A DNA stretch of 64,000 nucleotides from NCBI GenBank assembly GCA_016741995.1, contig JACVCO010000016.1, forward strand, positions 35,223 through 99,222. The letters run 5' to 3'. The position numbers and the translations under genes were made by a program. This DNA comes from Hydrogenophaga sp. (GTDB lineage Bacteria > Pseudomonadota > Gammaproteobacteria > Burkholderiales > Burkholderiaceae_C). The notes under the pieces were generated by a model that saw nothing but the letters and a program-made list of their open reading frames with translations, did not search any database and had not been told where the DNA came from. Positions 33,748-43,714 of the stretch are shown one piece after another (positions within the stretch are counted from its first letter, which is position 1; the number at the start of each line of letters is the position of its first letter).

Positions 33748-34626
33748 ATGTCCTGGCTCGAAAAGCTGCTCCCTCCCAAGATCTCCCCCACCGACCCGAC
33801 CGAGCGCCGCAGCGTGCCCGAAGGCCTGTGGGTGAAGTGCCCCAGCTGCGAGGCCGTGCTCTACAAGAACGACCTCGAAAAGAACCAGAACGTGTGCCCG
33901 CACTGCACGCACCACCACCGCATCGGTGCGCGCGCGCGGCTCAACGCCTTCCTCGACGCCGAAGGGCGCTACGAGATTGGCCAGGAGGTGCTGCCGGTTG
34001 ATGCCTTGAAGTTCAAGGACAGCCGCAAGTACCCCGAGCGCCTGAAGGAAGCCCTGGAAACCACCAGCGAGACCGATGCGCTCATCGTCATGGGAGGCGC
34101 GGTCAAGGGCATCAGTCTGGTGGCCGCGTGCTTCGAGTTCGATTTCATGGGCGGCTCCATGGGTTCGGTGGTGGGTGAGCGCTTCGTGCGTGGCGTCGAG
34201 GAGGCCATTGCGCAGAAGGTGCCGTTCGTGTGTTTCACCGCCACCGGCGGTGCGCGCATGCAGGAAGGCCTGCTTTCGCTGATGCAGATGGCCAAGACCA
34301 ACGCATCGCTCACGCGCCTGGCCAAAAAAGGCCTGCCCTACATCAGCGTGCTCACCGACCCCACCATGGGTGGCGTGAGCGCCGGCTTCGCCTTCGTGGG
34401 CGATGTGGTGATCGCCGAGCCCAAGGCGCTGATCGGCTTCGCCGGCCCGCGCGTGATCGAGAACACCGTGCGCGTGAAGTTGCCCGAAGGCTTCCAGCGC
34501 GCCGAGTTCCTGCAAACCAAGGGCGCGGTCGACTTCATCTGCGATCGCCGCGAACTGCCCGCCACCGTGGCCAACCTGCTGGCCATGCTGCAGCGGCAGA
34601 GCGCCGATGCCGTGGTGAGCGATTGA
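33748..34626 (+). CDS. accD: Acetyl-CoA carboxylase carboxyltransferase beta subunit
   Basis: 292 aa. A zinc ribbon C-x2-C-x15-C-x2-C lies at about residues 31-53 (CPSC ... CPHC). The carboxyltransferase domain follows with [33 protein letters not shown] and [14 protein letters not shown]. With AccA it makes malonyl-CoA. It follows trpA as usual, but folC, its common next neighbour in proteobacteria, is absent here. Confidence 0.97.
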   Translation: MSWLEKLLPPKISPTDPTERRSVPEGLWVKCPSCEAVLYKNDLEKNQNVCPHCTHHHRIGARARLNAFLDAEGRYEIGQEVLPVDALKFKDSRKYPERLKEALETTSETDALIVMGGAVKGISLVAACFEFDFMGGSMGSVVGERFVRGVEEAIAQKVPFVCFTATGGARMQEGLLSLMQMAKTNASLTRLAKKGLPYISVLTDPTMGGVSAGFAFVGDVVIAEPKALIGFAGPRVIENTVRVKLPEGFQRAEFLQTKGAVDFICDRRELPATVANLLAMLQRQSADAVVSD

Positions 34627-35306
34627 GCACCGGCCCGTCGGCCGCCGAAGCCCTCAAGCTCTCGCAGCTGCCCCTTTTTCCGCTGCAGACCGTTCTGTTC
34701 CCGGGCGGCTGGCTGCCTCTGCGGATCTTCGAGGTGCGCTACCTCGACATGATCGGACGCTGCCACAAGGCGGGCGCGCCCTTCGGTGTTGTCTGTCTCA
34801 GCGAGGGCAGCGAGGTTCGCCGCATCGACCCGAATGCGAAGGCGGGCAGCGAGGGCTTCGCCAAAGAGGTGTTTCACCCGGTGGGCGTGCTCGCGCAGAT
34901 CGAAGCCCTGGAAAAACCGCAACCAGGCTTGCTCATGATCCGTTGCCGCGGTCTGCAGCGTTTCCAGGTGGTGCGCCGCAGCCAGTTGCCGCACGGGCTC
35001 TGGGTGGCCGACGTGGAGCTGCTGCGTGCCGACACGCCCGTCGCACCGCCCGAAGAATTGCACCCCACCGTGGAAGGTTTGCAGCGCGTGCTGGCGAACC
35101 TGAAAGAACGCCACACCGAGGCGCCTGATCAGCTACCGATACAACCCCCGTACCAATGGGACGACGCGGGCTGGGTGGCGAACCGCTGGGCCGAACTGCT
35201 GCCTGCGCCCGCCGCGCTCAAGCAGCGCCTGATGGCCCTGGACAACCCGCTGCTGCGGCTGGAGCTGGTGGCGGACGTGCTCGAGAAGCTGGGGCTCGAT
35301 CGCTGA
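34623..35306 (+). CDS. LON substrate-binding-domain protein
   Basis: 227 aa. The whole protein is a Lon N-terminal-type domain ([25 protein letters not shown] near residues 17-41, then [11 protein letters not shown]), with no ATPase or protease part. The only workable start is TTG at 34623, which overlaps the accD stop (TTGA). The first ATG downstream would remove the conserved core. These single-domain proteins may bind unfolded polypeptides; the role is unknown. Its stop abuts that of convergent nagZ with no base between. Confidence 0.88.
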   Translation: MSTGPSAAEALKLSQLPLFPLQTVLFPGGWLPLRIFEVRYLDMIGRCHKAGAPFGVVCLSEGSEVRRIDPNAKAGSEGFAKEVFHPVGVLAQIEALEKPQPGLLMIRCRGLQRFQVVRRSQLPHGLWVADVELLRADTPVAPPEELHPTVEGLQRVLANLKERHTEAPDQLPIQPPYQWDDAGWVANRWAELLPAPAALKQRLMALDNPLLRLELVADVLEKLGLDR

Positions 35307-36386
35307 TCAGGGCAGCAGCGTCAGCGCGTGCATGTAGCGCGCGTTGACCATCAACTCGTCCCAAGCGATCGCCCGCGCATCCGGCAACAGCGCGCGGCGG
35401 CGTTCGTCGCTGGCCGGCGAAGGCCGCCAGCCACCCTGCACCACCGCACGCGACAAGGCCTCGATGGCTTCGTCGATCGGCAAGCCCCCATCCACCACGC
35501 TCTGGTTGCACAGCAGCACCATGTCGCACCCGGCGTCCAGGGCCGCCAGAGCGGCCTCGCCAAAGCTCACGGGCCGGCCTTCGATCTGGCGCGCCGCGGC
35601 CATGCCCAGGTCGTCGCTGAACACCGCACCGGTGAAACCCAGGCGGGCGCGCAGCATGTCCTGCAACCAGCGCGCGGAGAAGCCCGCCGGGCGGCTGTCC
35701 ACCTTGGGATAGATCACGTGCGCGGGCATGACCGCACTCAGGCTGGCGGAGAGCCAGGCGTAGGGCTGCGCGTCGTCGGCGAGGATGGCTTTGAGCGAGC
35801 GCGGGTCGCGCGGGATTTCGTGGTGCGTGTCGCCCTGGACGAAGCCGTGGCCGGGGAAATGCTTGCCGCAGTTGGCCATGCCACTCTGGCGCAGGCCATG
35901 GGCAAGTGCCTGTGCGAGCAGACCCACCACGCGCGGATCGCGGCCGAAAGCGCGGTCGCCGATCACCGAGCTGCCGCCGTGGTCGAGGTCGAGCACGGGC
36001 GCGAACGTCAGGTCCACCCCGCAGGCACGCAGCTCGGCGCCGAGCACGTAGCCGGCCGCGGTGGCGGCATCCATGGCCTGCATGGCCCCCGCACCGGTGG
36101 CGTCGCCGTCCAGCCAGAGGGCGCCGAACGCGGCCATGGGTGGCAGGTGGGTGAATCCCCCGGTGCGAAAGCGCTGCACCCGCCCACCCTCGTGATCGAC
36201 CGCGATCAGCAGGTCGTCGCGCACGGCCTTGATCTCGGTGCACAGCGCCGCGAGTTGCTCGCGATCGCGCCAATTGCGGCCGAACAGGATGACGCCACCC
36301 ACAAGCGGGTGGGCCAGGCGCTGGCGATCGGCGTCGCTGAGCGACAGGCCGGCAACGTCGATGATGAGCGGGGCGTGCAGGGTCAT
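35307..36386 (-). CDS. nagZ: Beta-N-acetylhexosaminidase NagZ
   Basis: 359 aa, glycoside hydrolase family 3. [12 protein letters not shown] binds the sugar. [16 protein letters not shown] is the KH(F/S)PGHG motif with the general acid-base His. The nucleophile Asp lies in [12 protein letters not shown] (near 247). It cleaves GlcNAc-anhydromuramyl peptides in peptidoglycan recycling in the cytoplasm. It is the last gene of the lepA-nagZ operon and overlaps acpS by ATGA. Confidence 0.96.
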   Translation of the reverse strand: MTLHAPLIIDVAGLSLSDADRQRLAHPLVGGVILFGRNWRDREQLAALCTEIKAVRDDLLIAVDHEGGRVQRFRTGGFTHLPPMAAFGALWLDGDATGAGAMQAMDAATAAGYVLGAELRACGVDLTFAPVLDLDHGGSSVIGDRAFGRDPRVVGLLAQALAHGLRQSGMANCGKHFPGHGFVQGDTHHEIPRDPRSLKAILADDAQPYAWLSASLSAVMPAHVIYPKVDSRPAGFSARWLQDMLRARLGFTGAVFSDDLGMAAARQIEGRPVSFGEAALAALDAGCDMVLLCNQSVVDGGLPIDEAIEALSRAVVQGGWRPSPASDERRRALLPDARAIAWDELMVNARYMHALTLLP

Positions 36387-36781
36387 GGTCTGTCTTGTTC
36401 AACGACGACAAAGCTCGCGGCGTAGTCGGTTTCGTCGGTCACGGTCACGTGGACGCGCAGGCCGCGGGCCTCGAACCAGTCTTTCAGTTCGCCGTGCAAC
36501 ACGATCACGGGTTGGCCACTGGGCAGGTTGGCGATCTCGCAGCGACGCCAGGTCATGGGCATGCGCATGCCCATGCCGATGGCTTTGGAGAACGCCTCTT
36601 TGGCCGAGAAGCGCGTGGCGAGGTAACGCAGGCCGCGCCCCGGCCAACGCGCACGGCGCCGCTCCCATACGGCGTACTCGGCGTCGCTAAGCACCTTGCG
36701 TGCGAACCGCTCGCCCTGGCGCTCGAAGGTGGCCGCGATGCGGCGCACGTCGCAGATGTCGGTGCCGATGCCGTAGATCAT
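36383..36781 (-). CDS. acpS: Holo-acyl-carrier-protein synthase
   Basis: 132 aa. It begins [15 protein letters not shown], with the metal-binding Asp at residue 8. The catalytic motif [15 protein letters not shown] is near residue 55. It transfers phosphopantetheine to AcpP, encoded at 49467-49706. The ATG at 36781 overlaps the pdxJ stop (ATGA) and gives the family N-terminus. Confidence 0.96.
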   Translation of the reverse strand: MIYGIGTDICDVRRIAATFERQGERFARKVLSDAEYAVWERRRARWPGRGLRYLATRFSAKEAFSKAIGMGMRMPMTWRRCEIANLPSGQPVIVLHGELKDWFEARGLRVHVTVTDETDYAASFVVVEQDRP

Positions 36782-37530
36782 CGAAAGGCGTCGTCGATGC
36801 AACGGTTGTAGGCGCGAATAGTCTCGGCATAGCCGAGCTCAAGGGCGTCGGCAATCAGCGCATGCCCAATCGAAACCTCGCTCACCCCGGGCACCGCGCG
36901 CAGGAAATCGGTGAGGTTGTCGCGGCTGAGGTCGTGCCCGGCGTTGACCGCGAGGCCGGCATCGAGCGCGGCCTGTGCCGCGGCCGCGAAGCGGCGCAGT
37001 TGTTCGCCTTGTTGCGGCGTGGCGTGGGCCGCGGCGTAGGGCTCGGTGTAGAGCTCGATGCGGTCGGCACCGACCGCTTTGGCGGCGGCCATCTGATCGG
37101 GTTCGGCGTCCATGAACAGGCTCACCCGCACACCGAGCGCGCGGCACTCGTCGATCACGGGGCGCAACCGTTCGGCATCCTCAGGGAAGTGCCAACCGTG
37201 ATCGCTCGTGAACTGGCCTTCGGCGTCGGGGACGAAGGTTGCCTGGTGCGGGCGCAGCGCACGCACGAAGTCCATCAGGTTGTGGAAGGGATTGCCCTCG
37301 ATGTTGTACTCGCGATCGGGCCAGCCCTTGAGCAGCGCCGCAAGTTCATGCACATCGTGCGCGCGCATGTGACGCTCGTCAGGCCGCGGGTGCACCGTGA
37401 TGCCGGCCGCCCCCGCCTGCAGGCACAGTGTGGCCGCGCGCGTGACCGAGGGAATGCCCAGGTGGCGCGTGTTGCGCACCAGAGCGACCTTGTTGAGGTT
37501 GACCGACAAAGCGGTCCGCGTGTGGGCCAT
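36778..37530 (-). CDS. pdxJ: Pyridoxine 5'-phosphate synthase
   Basis: 250 aa. [15 protein letters not shown] near the start, [13 protein letters not shown] and [15 protein letters not shown] mark PdxJ, followed by [12 protein letters not shown] and GHDLSRDNL. It makes PNP from 1-deoxyxylulose 5-phosphate and aminoacetone phosphate. I use the ATG at 37530; a TTG six bases upstream overlaps the recO stop and is also possible. Confidence 0.96.
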   Translation of the reverse strand: MAHTRTALSVNLNKVALVRNTRHLGIPSVTRAATLCLQAGAAGITVHPRPDERHMRAHDVHELAALLKGWPDREYNIEGNPFHNLMDFVRALRPHQATFVPDAEGQFTSDHGWHFPEDAERLRPVIDECRALGVRVSLFMDAEPDQMAAAKAVGADRIELYTEPYAAAHATPQQGEQLRRFAAAAQAALDAGLAVNAGHDLSRDNLTDFLRAVPGVSEVSIGHALIADALELGYAETIRAYNRCIDDAFR

Positions 37531-37532
37531 GC

Positions 37533-38324
37533 TCAAGGCTCGTTCGGCGTTGGAGGAGAGCTGCCGCGGTGGCGACCGAGCGCCTGCACATCGAGCAGCA
37601 ACTGGCGCGTTCGGAACACGCGCACGCCACCATGGTAGTGCAGCAGATTGCGCAGCGGAATGCGCAGCGAGGAAGCCACCTCTGCGCAGGCTTTCATCGT
37701 CGGTACGAAGGGCGCGGGCTCGTCCAGCGCGGCCTGCAAGGCCAACCAGCGCGCCCCGGACAGCGGGTGATGGTCATCGTCATGGGCCGCACGCAGCCCG
37801 GATTCGGGCTGGAGCACGTAGCCCGTGGTGGCATCCAGTGGGGAAAAGGTTTGCCCCTCGCTGGCGAGATCGGGCAGAAAGCCGGCGTCGCGCAACAGCA
37901 GCAGCTCGAAAGCGCGCACCACAACGGCCTGTGTCTGCGGCCGTTCGGCCAGCAGTTGCGCCGCCATTGTGAAGTGGTCAAACAAGCTCGGGTGCGGATC
38001 GTCGCGTGCGAGCAGGCGCATGAGCAGCTCGTTGAGGTAATTGCCCGCAATGAGCGCCTCACCTGTGGGCATCACGTGCCCGCCGCTCCACTGCGCGCCC
38101 TTCAAGGTGCGCACCTCGGCGTCACCCGTCCAGGTGATCTGCAAGGGCTGCAAGGGCAGCAGCACCGGGCGGAACTGCGAGGTGGGCCGCTTCACACCCT
38201 TGGCCACCAGGGCGATACGACCATGGTGCCGGGTGAACACCTCCAGCACCAGACTGGACTCGCTCCAGTCGTAGCGGTGCAGCACGAAGGCCGGTTCGTC
38301 GGCGAAACGGCGCGGTGTGCTCAC
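37533..38324 (-). CDS. recO: DNA repair protein RecO
   Basis: 263 aa. An N-terminal OB-fold (residues about 8-85, [20 protein letters not shown]) is followed by the helical RecO C-domain ([29 protein letters not shown]). It loads RecA through RecF-O-R. The start is GTG at 38324, overlapping the era stop as GTGA. There is a 30-residue insertion near the C-terminal zinc-finger region and the usual cysteines are missing, as in other proteobacterial RecO. Confidence 0.94.
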   Translation of the reverse strand: MSTPRRFADEPAFVLHRYDWSESSLVLEVFTRHHGRIALVAKGVKRPTSQFRPVLLPLQPLQITWTGDAEVRTLKGAQWSGGHVMPTGEALIAGNYLNELLMRLLARDDPHPSLFDHFTMAAQLLAERPQTQAVVVRAFELLLLRDAGFLPDLASEGQTFSPLDATTGYVLQPESGLRAAHDDDHHPLSGARWLALQAALDEPAPFVPTMKACAEVASSLRIPLRNLLHYHGGVRVFRTRQLLLDVQALGRHRGSSPPTPNEP

Positions 38325-39322
38325 TCGTAGCCGAAGGAACGCACGCGGGCGTCGTCGTCCGCCCAGCCCGAACGGACCTTGACCCAGAGTTCGAGGAACA
38401 CCTTGCCGCCCCAGAGCCGCTCGAGCTCGGTGCGCGCCTCGGTGCCAATGCGTTTGAGCTTCTCGCCCTTGTCACCAATCACCATGCCTTTGTGCCCATC
38501 GCGCTCGACGACGATGGTGGCCGCGATGCGTCGCAACTGCCCTTCTTCCTCGAAGCGGTCGATGACAACCGTGGAGGTATAGGGCAACTCGTCACCAGTA
38601 AGCCGGAACAGCTTCTCACGGACCATCTCGGCGGCCATGAACCGCTCGCTGCGATCGGTGAGCTCTTCGGCGTCGTGGATCCACGGTTGCTGCGGCAGGT
38701 ATTTCTCGCAGATGCCGAAGAGGCGCTCGATGTCCTTGGCGGCTTTGGCCGACATGGGCACGTATTCGGCAAACGGATGACGCTCCTGCATGGAGCGAAG
38801 CCAGGGAGCGAGCTCACCCCGGCGATGCACCTGATCGAGCTTGTTGGCCAGCAGCACCACTGGCACATTCGGCGGCAGCAGCGACAGCACTTTGGCATCG
38901 GGCAGGCTGAAGCGGCCGGCCTCGACCACGAACAGAATCAAGTCGACGTCGGTCACCGCGCCCAGCACGGTCTTGTTCAGCGATCGGTTCAGCGCGTTGC
39001 CGTGGCGTGTCTGGAAACCCGGCGTGTCCACAAAGATGAACTGAGCCGCACCCACCGTGCGAATGCCCGTGATGCGATGGCGTGTGGTCTGTGCCTTGCG
39101 CGAGGTGATGCTGACCTTCTGACCCACCAGTGCGTTGAGCAGCGTGGACTTGCCCACGTTGGGTTTGCCCACGATGGCAACGTAGCCGCAGCGCTGCTGC
39201 TCGGGTTCGGCCGCAGGAGCGCCGGTGGCCGGGCCTGCGGCCTCCTTGCCCAGGGCGCGAGCGAGCATCGCCTCCAGACCGTCGGGCGAGGGAGCGGGCG
39301 CGGGGGTGGGCGTTCTGGACAT
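38321..39322 (-). CDS. era: GTPase Era
   Basis: 333 aa, longer than the usual about 300. The extra is an N-terminal Pro/Ala-rich tail of about 44 residues. G1 GKPNVGKST is at 52-60, G3 DTPG follows, and G4 NKLD is in [11 protein letters not shown]. The C-terminal KH domain has [16 protein letters not shown]. It binds 16S rRNA in 30S assembly. It sits 14 bp downstream of rnc, as in many proteobacteria. Confidence 0.96.
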   Translation of the reverse strand: MSRTPTPAPAPSPDGLEAMLARALGKEAAGPATGAPAAEPEQQRCGYVAIVGKPNVGKSTLLNALVGQKVSITSRKAQTTRHRITGIRTVGAAQFIFVDTPGFQTRHGNALNRSLNKTVLGAVTDVDLILFVVEAGRFSLPDAKVLSLLPPNVPVVLLANKLDQVHRRGELAPWLRSMQERHPFAEYVPMSAKAAKDIERLFGICEKYLPQQPWIHDAEELTDRSERFMAAEMVREKLFRLTGDELPYTSTVVIDRFEEEGQLRRIAATIVVERDGHKGMVIGDKGEKLKRIGTEARTELERLWGGKVFLELWVKVRSGWADDDARVRSFGYE

Positions 39323-39336
39323 GAGAGGGAATCGGA

Positions 39337-40020
39337 TCAGCCGGGCTTGACCTGAAGGTGCTGCAGCATGGCCGCGGCAGCGGCCTGTTCGCCGGCGCGC
39401 CGGGAGGCGCCGATGCCGCGTTCACTGTGACCGGTTTCCTGCACGGTGCACTCCACGTCGAAAGTCTGTTTGTGTGCCTCGCCCAGCGTGGCCACCACGC
39501 GGTAGACGGGCAGCTTCATCTTGCGCCCCTGCAGCCACTCCTGCAACTCGGTTTTCGGATCCTTACCGAGCTCGCTCATGCGGACATTGAGTTCGACGCC
39601 CGCGTACAAGTGGCGCACCAAGGCCGATGCCGGTTCGTAGCCGCCATCAAGAAACACGGCACCGATCACCGCCTCCAGCGCGTCGGCCAGGATGGAGGGG
39701 CGCTTGTGTCCGCCAGAGCGTTTTTCGCCGTCGCCCAGCCGCAGCCCGCTCGACAGGCCCAGCCCCTGGGCCAGTTCGAACAGGGTGTCTTGCTTGACGA
39801 GGTTGGCTCGAACACGCGAGAGGTCGCCCTCCGGCAAAGCCCCGAGCTTCTCGAACAGGAGGCCGGAAATCGCCAGATTCAGCACCGAATCACCCAGAAA
39901 TTCCAGGCGTTCGTTGTGGTCGGCGCCGAAGCTGCGGTGCGTCAGCGCCCGCTCAAGCAGGCGGGGGTTGGCAAAACGGTGCTGCAGCCTGGCTTGCAGC
40001 GCAATCAGTTCGGGGCTCAA
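39337..40020 (-). CDS. rnc: Ribonuclease III
   Basis: 227 aa. The signature [12 protein letters not shown] begins at residue 36 with the catalytic acidic residues. [14 protein letters not shown] follows near 117. A double-stranded RNA-binding domain fills about residues 155-225 ([33 protein letters not shown]). It processes rRNA and mRNA hairpins. Confidence 0.96.
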   Translation of the reverse strand: MSPELIALQARLQHRFANPRLLERALTHRSFGADHNERLEFLGDSVLNLAISGLLFEKLGALPEGDLSRVRANLVKQDTLFELAQGLGLSSGLRLGDGEKRSGGHKRPSILADALEAVIGAVFLDGGYEPASALVRHLYAGVELNVRMSELGKDPKTELQEWLQGRKMKLPVYRVVATLGEAHKQTFDVECTVQETGHSERGIGASRRAGEQAAAAAMLQHLQVKPG

Positions 40021-40039
40021 ACCATCCGGTGGGCCAGGC

Positions 40040-40393
40040 TCACTGGGAGCTGCCCTGGTACTTCATGGTCAGCCATGCCGGGCCGGTGAGGTGGATTTCG
40101 CGCACGTAGTCAAAGGAAACGACCACCTTGTCTCCCGCCTTGCTCACGGTCAGGTCCTTGCCCGAGATGGTGCGGATGTCATCGATGGCCGCTGCCTTGT
40201 CGAAAATGCTGCGCACCTCGGCCACCGTAGCACCCGTGGACGCCTGCTTTACCGCCTTCTGGACCGCCATGTACTCCAGGTAGGTGGGAAACACCTGGGC
40301 CGCGACCAAGCCGGCCAAGGCCAGCAGCACACCCACGACCACCAGGCTCAGAAAAGTCAGTCCGCGCTGTTGTCGCTTCAACTTCATACGCAT
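40040..40393 (-). CDS. DUF4845 single-pass membrane protein
   Basis: 117 aa. Positively charged start ([10 protein letters not shown]) then one hydrophobic helix at about 12-34 ([20 protein letters not shown]), pilin-like, followed by a soluble periplasmic domain. DUF4845 proteins are commonly encoded between lepB and rnc in betaproteobacteria, and this one is in that place. No function is known. The ATG at 40393 or one six bases later could be used. Confidence 0.9.
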   Translation of the reverse strand: MRMKLKRQQRGLTFLSLVVVGVLLALAGLVAAQVFPTYLEYMAVQKAVKQASTGATVAEVRSIFDKAAAIDDIRTISGKDLTVSKAGDKVVVSFDYVREIHLTGPAWLTMKYQGSSQ

Positions 40394-40412
40394 TCTCCAG
40401 AGGCGGTTGAGC

Positions 40413-41390
40413 TCACTCGAAGGAACCGATGCGACCGAGATCGCCGAAGTTCATCCAAACGAAAAAGGCCCTGCCAACGATATTCGCCTCGGGCACAAAC
40501 CCCCAATACCGCGAGTCGAGCGAATTGTCGCGATTGTCGCCCATCATGAAGTAGTGCCCATCCGGCACCTTGCAGACCACGCCTTCGACGCTGTAACGGC
40601 AACCATCAGCGAACGGGAACTCTGTCGCGCCGGGCACAAACGCCGGGCGATCAGCGTCGTTGAGTGTGTCGTAGGTCTTGCCGCCCAGACTTTCGCGCCA
40701 CTGCTTGGCGTAGCGCATCGAGTCCTTGTCGAAGAAATCGGGCTGGGCCATGCGCGGCACGGGCTGGCCATTCACCGTGAGCTGCTTGTTCAGATAGGCC
40801 ACCTCGTCACCCGGCAGGCCGACCACCCGCTTGATGTAATCCAGGCTGGGTTGTGGCGGGTAGCGGAAGACGATCACGTCGCCCCGCTGCGGATCGTGGT
40901 TGTGCCAGACCTTGGTATTGAGCACCGGCAGGCGAATACCGTAGTGGTACTTGTTGACCAGGATCAGGTCGCCCACCCGCAAAGTGGGAATCATCGAACC
41001 CGATGGGATCTTGAAGGGTTCGAACAGGAAAGAGCGCAGCAGGAACACCGCCAGGATGACCGGGAACAGGCCAGCGGTCCAGTCGAGCCACCATGGCTGG
41101 GCCAGTACCTTTTGGCGTGCGGACTCGATATCGCCCTCTATCTGGCTGAAACCCTGCTTCTCCAGTGCTGCCTTGCGCTGGTTGTGCTCGGCCATCAGCA
41201 CGTTGGCCGCTCGACGCCGCTGAGGGAGAAAAACCAGGCGCTCGATCACCCAGTAGGCGCCAGTGACCAGTGTGGCCAGAAACAGCAGCAGCGAGAAGTT
41301 GCCTTGTATTGCCCCGGCGTACCAGGCGGCCGCGTATGCAACGAAAGCGGCCAGCACCACCCCGGTGATCGAACCCATCGCCGCGTGCAT
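40413..41390 (-). CDS. lepB: Signal peptidase I
   Basis: 325 aa. Membrane helices are near residues 8-28, 32-50 and 105-122. The catalytic serine is S132 in KIPSGSMIPTL and the general-base lysine is K187 in YIKRVVGLPGDEV. GDNRDNSLDSRYWG is the C-terminal box. It cleaves signal peptides in the periplasm. The start overlaps the lepA stop by one base (TGATG). Confidence 0.96.
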   Translation of the reverse strand: MHAAMGSITGVVLAAFVAYAAAWYAGAIQGNFSLLLFLATLVTGAYWVIERLVFLPQRRRAANVLMAEHNQRKAALEKQGFSQIEGDIESARQKVLAQPWWLDWTAGLFPVILAVFLLRSFLFEPFKIPSGSMIPTLRVGDLILVNKYHYGIRLPVLNTKVWHNHDPQRGDVIVFRYPPQPSLDYIKRVVGLPGDEVAYLNKQLTVNGQPVPRMAQPDFFDKDSMRYAKQWRESLGGKTYDTLNDADRPAFVPGATEFPFADGCRYSVEGVVCKVPDGHYFMMGDNRDNSLDSRYWGFVPEANIVGRAFFVWMNFGDLGRIGSFE

Positions 41391-43198
41391 CAGTCCTGCA
41401 CCTGAAGAATGGCCAGGAATGCCTCTTGCGGCACTTCAACGGAGCCGATCTGTTTCATGCGTTTCTTGCCTGCCTTCTGCTTTTCGAGGAGTTTGCGCTT
41501 GCGGGTGATGTCGCCACCGTAGCATTTTGCCAGCACGTTCTTGCGCAGCGCCTTGATGGTTTCGCGGGCAACGACGTTGCCGCCAATGGCCGCCTGAATG
41601 GCCACGTCGAACTGCTGGCGGCTGATGATCTCGCGCATCTTCGCCGCGACCGCGCGACCGCGGTACTGCGCCTGGGTGCGGTGCACGATGATGGACAACG
41701 CATCGACCTTGTCGCCGTTGAGCAGGATGTCGACCTTGACGACATCGGACTTTCGGTACTCCTTGAACTCGTAGTCCATGCTCGCGTAACCGCGGCTCAC
41801 GGATTTGAGCTTGTCGAAGAAGTCCAGCACGATTTCGCCCAGTGGCAACTCGTACGTCAGCATGACCTGTTTGCCGTGATACGCCATGTTCATCTGAACG
41901 CCGCGCTTCTGGTTGGCCAAAGTCATCACCGGGCCCACGTATTCCTGCGGCATGTACAGGTGCACGGTCACGATCGGTTCGCGGATCTCCTCGATGCGGC
42001 CTACATCAGGCATCTTGGATGGGTTCTCGACCATGAGAACCTCGCCATCACCCCGCACCACCTGATAGACAACGCTCGGCGCCGTGGTGATGAGGTCCTG
42101 GTCGAACTCGCGCTCCAGGCGCTCCTGCACGATCTCCATGTGCAACAGCCCCAGGAAGCCGCACCGGAAACCGAAGCCCAACGCCTGCGACACCTCGGGC
42201 TCATAGTGGAGCGAGGCGTCATTGAGCTTGAGTTTCTCAAGCGCATCACGCAAGGCGTCGTATTGGTTGGCCTCGGTCGGGTAAAGCCCGGCAAACACCT
42301 GCGGCTGCACCTCCTTGAAGCCCGCCAACGGCTCGTTCGCCGGCCCCGCATTGTTGGGCAGCTTTTTCTCCAGCGTCACCGTGTCGCCCACCTTCGCAGC
42401 CTGCAGCTCCTTGATGCCGGCGATGATGTAGCCCACCTCTCCGGCTTCGAGCGACTCGCGCGGTTGGTTGCCCGGCGTGAACACGCCCAGGTTGTCGGCG
42501 TTGTACACAGCGTTTGTGGCCATCAGCTTGATGCGCTCGCCCTTGCCCAATCGGCCATCGACCACGCGCACCAGCATCACCACACCCACGTAGGCGTCGT
42601 ACCAACTGTCGATGATCATGGCGCGCAGCGGCGCTTCGGGCCTGCCGCGCGGCGAAGGCACCTTGGCCACCACCGCCTCCAGGATGTCCTCCACCCCCAT
42701 GCCCGTTTTGGCCGAGCAGGGAATGGCTTCACTGGCATCGATGCCGATCACATCCTCGACTTCGCGCTTGGCGTTGTCGGGGTCGGCATTGGGCAGATCC
42801 ATCTTGTTCAGAACCGGCAGCACCTCCACACCAAGGTCGAGTGCGGTGTAGCAGTTGGCCACCGTTTGGGCCTCGACACCCTGACTGGCGTCGACAACCA
42901 GCAAAGCCCCTTCACAGGCGGACAGCGAACGTGAAACCTCGTAACTGAAGTCGACGTGACCGGGCGTGTCGATCAGATTGAGGTTGTACGTCTTGCCGTC
43001 GCGAGCGACGTACTGCAACGCCGCCGTTTGTGCCTTGATCGTGATGCCGCGCTCTTTTTCGATGTCCATCGAGTCGAGCACCTGCTCGCTCATTTCGCGA
43101 TCGGACAACCCACCGCAGCGCGAAATGATGCGATCGGCCAGGGTGGACTTGCCATGATCGATGTGCGCGATGATGGAAAAGTTGCGGATGTGATTCAT
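41390..43198 (-). CDS. lepA: Elongation factor 4 (LepA)
   Basis: 602 aa. G1 AHIDHGKST is near residue 11, with DTPGHVDF and NKMDLP following. The LepA-specific C-terminal domain ends the protein ([20 protein letters not shown]). It is a ribosome-bound GTPase involved in elongation under stress. First gene of the operon running to nagZ. A strong hairpin with U-run lies 60 bases upstream, between it and the nearest candidate promoter. Confidence 0.97.
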   Translation of the reverse strand: MNHIRNFSIIAHIDHGKSTLADRIISRCGGLSDREMSEQVLDSMDIEKERGITIKAQTAALQYVARDGKTYNLNLIDTPGHVDFSYEVSRSLSACEGALLVVDASQGVEAQTVANCYTALDLGVEVLPVLNKMDLPNADPDNAKREVEDVIGIDASEAIPCSAKTGMGVEDILEAVVAKVPSPRGRPEAPLRAMIIDSWYDAYVGVVMLVRVVDGRLGKGERIKLMATNAVYNADNLGVFTPGNQPRESLEAGEVGYIIAGIKELQAAKVGDTVTLEKKLPNNAGPANEPLAGFKEVQPQVFAGLYPTEANQYDALRDALEKLKLNDASLHYEPEVSQALGFGFRCGFLGLLHMEIVQERLEREFDQDLITTAPSVVYQVVRGDGEVLMVENPSKMPDVGRIEEIREPIVTVHLYMPQEYVGPVMTLANQKRGVQMNMAYHGKQVMLTYELPLGEIVLDFFDKLKSVSRGYASMDYEFKEYRKSDVVKVDILLNGDKVDALSIIVHRTQAQYRGRAVAAKMREIISRQQFDVAIQAAIGGNVVARETIKALRKNVLAKCYGGDITRKRKLLEKQKAGKKRMKQIGSVEVPQEAFLAILQVQD

Positions 43199-43257
43199 CG
43201 AAGAAACGGACTCTCACTCGCGACCCGGAGCGCCTGACATGCCCCGCGCGAGACCAT

Positions 43258-43288
43258 AAAAAAGGGCGCGTCAGCTGCTGACGCGCCC
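43258..43288 (-). terminator. Strong hairpin plus U-run upstream of lepA
   Basis: On the leftward strand a 12-bp perfect stem (GGGCGCGTCAGC / GCTGACGCGCCC, 43264-43275 with 43277-43288) is followed at once by six T residues (43263-43258). It can end transcripts arriving from the degP side, 427 bases past the degP stop. It may also act as an attenuator for lepA. Confidence 0.88.
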
Positions 43289-43306
43289 GTAACCAACAAT
43301 CAATGG

Positions 43307-43334
43307 CAACTGCGATAGTTGGAGTTTCATTGTA
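43307..43334 (-). promoter_or_regulatory. Candidate lepA promoter -10 box and leader hairpin
   Basis: On the leftward strand a TACAAT box (43334-43329) is the best -10 match in the gap; no good -35 is visible. Just downstream CAACT-ATCGC-AGTTG (43321-43307) can form a small hairpin, followed by the stronger hairpin at 43288-43258. Confidence 0.4.
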
Positions 43335-43714
43335 GGCAAAAAGCCCCTCCAGCACAGCCGCCAGCCAACTCAAACGCCGTGTCGCCGGGCCGCAACATGG
43401 GGCTTATTCACAAGAAATCCACAATTTGTCTGAACAAGCTGTGAACCGCTTGTGGATGCGAGGACAACCGTACATCGCCGATCCCGCATCATGAATTGAC
43501 CTGGGTCGCGACCGCATCAATCGTCGTCACGAGGGCCGGATTTTATCGAATATGGTCAAGACTGATCGTCGAAAAGTGTGCGGACACTAACATTCATACT
43601 CAAACGCCCTCGCCGTCCCTCCAACGCACCCTGTGGCGAATCGGCCACCCGACGACAGACGGAGAAGATGCCCCACGTCAGACCGGGGGCATTGCTTGAA
43701 TCGGGAATTCGCAC
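43335..43714. other. Gene-free AT-richer stretch between degP and lepA
   Basis: No coding frame here has a ribosome site or recognisable product. The short open frames on either strand are not supported. DnaA-box-like 9-mers lie at 43404-43412 (TTATTCACA), 43415-43423 (AAATCCACA) and, inverted, at 43451-43459. A hairpin ATGCCCC / GGGGCAT (43668-43674 with 43686-43692) is 23 bases past the degP stop and may end that transcript. The remainder shows nothing clear. Confidence 0.6.

Noticed and set aside
43496..43699. Short rightward open frame in the degP-lepA gap
   Set aside because: No ribosome site, no known motif, and base composition unlike coding DNA of this genome.
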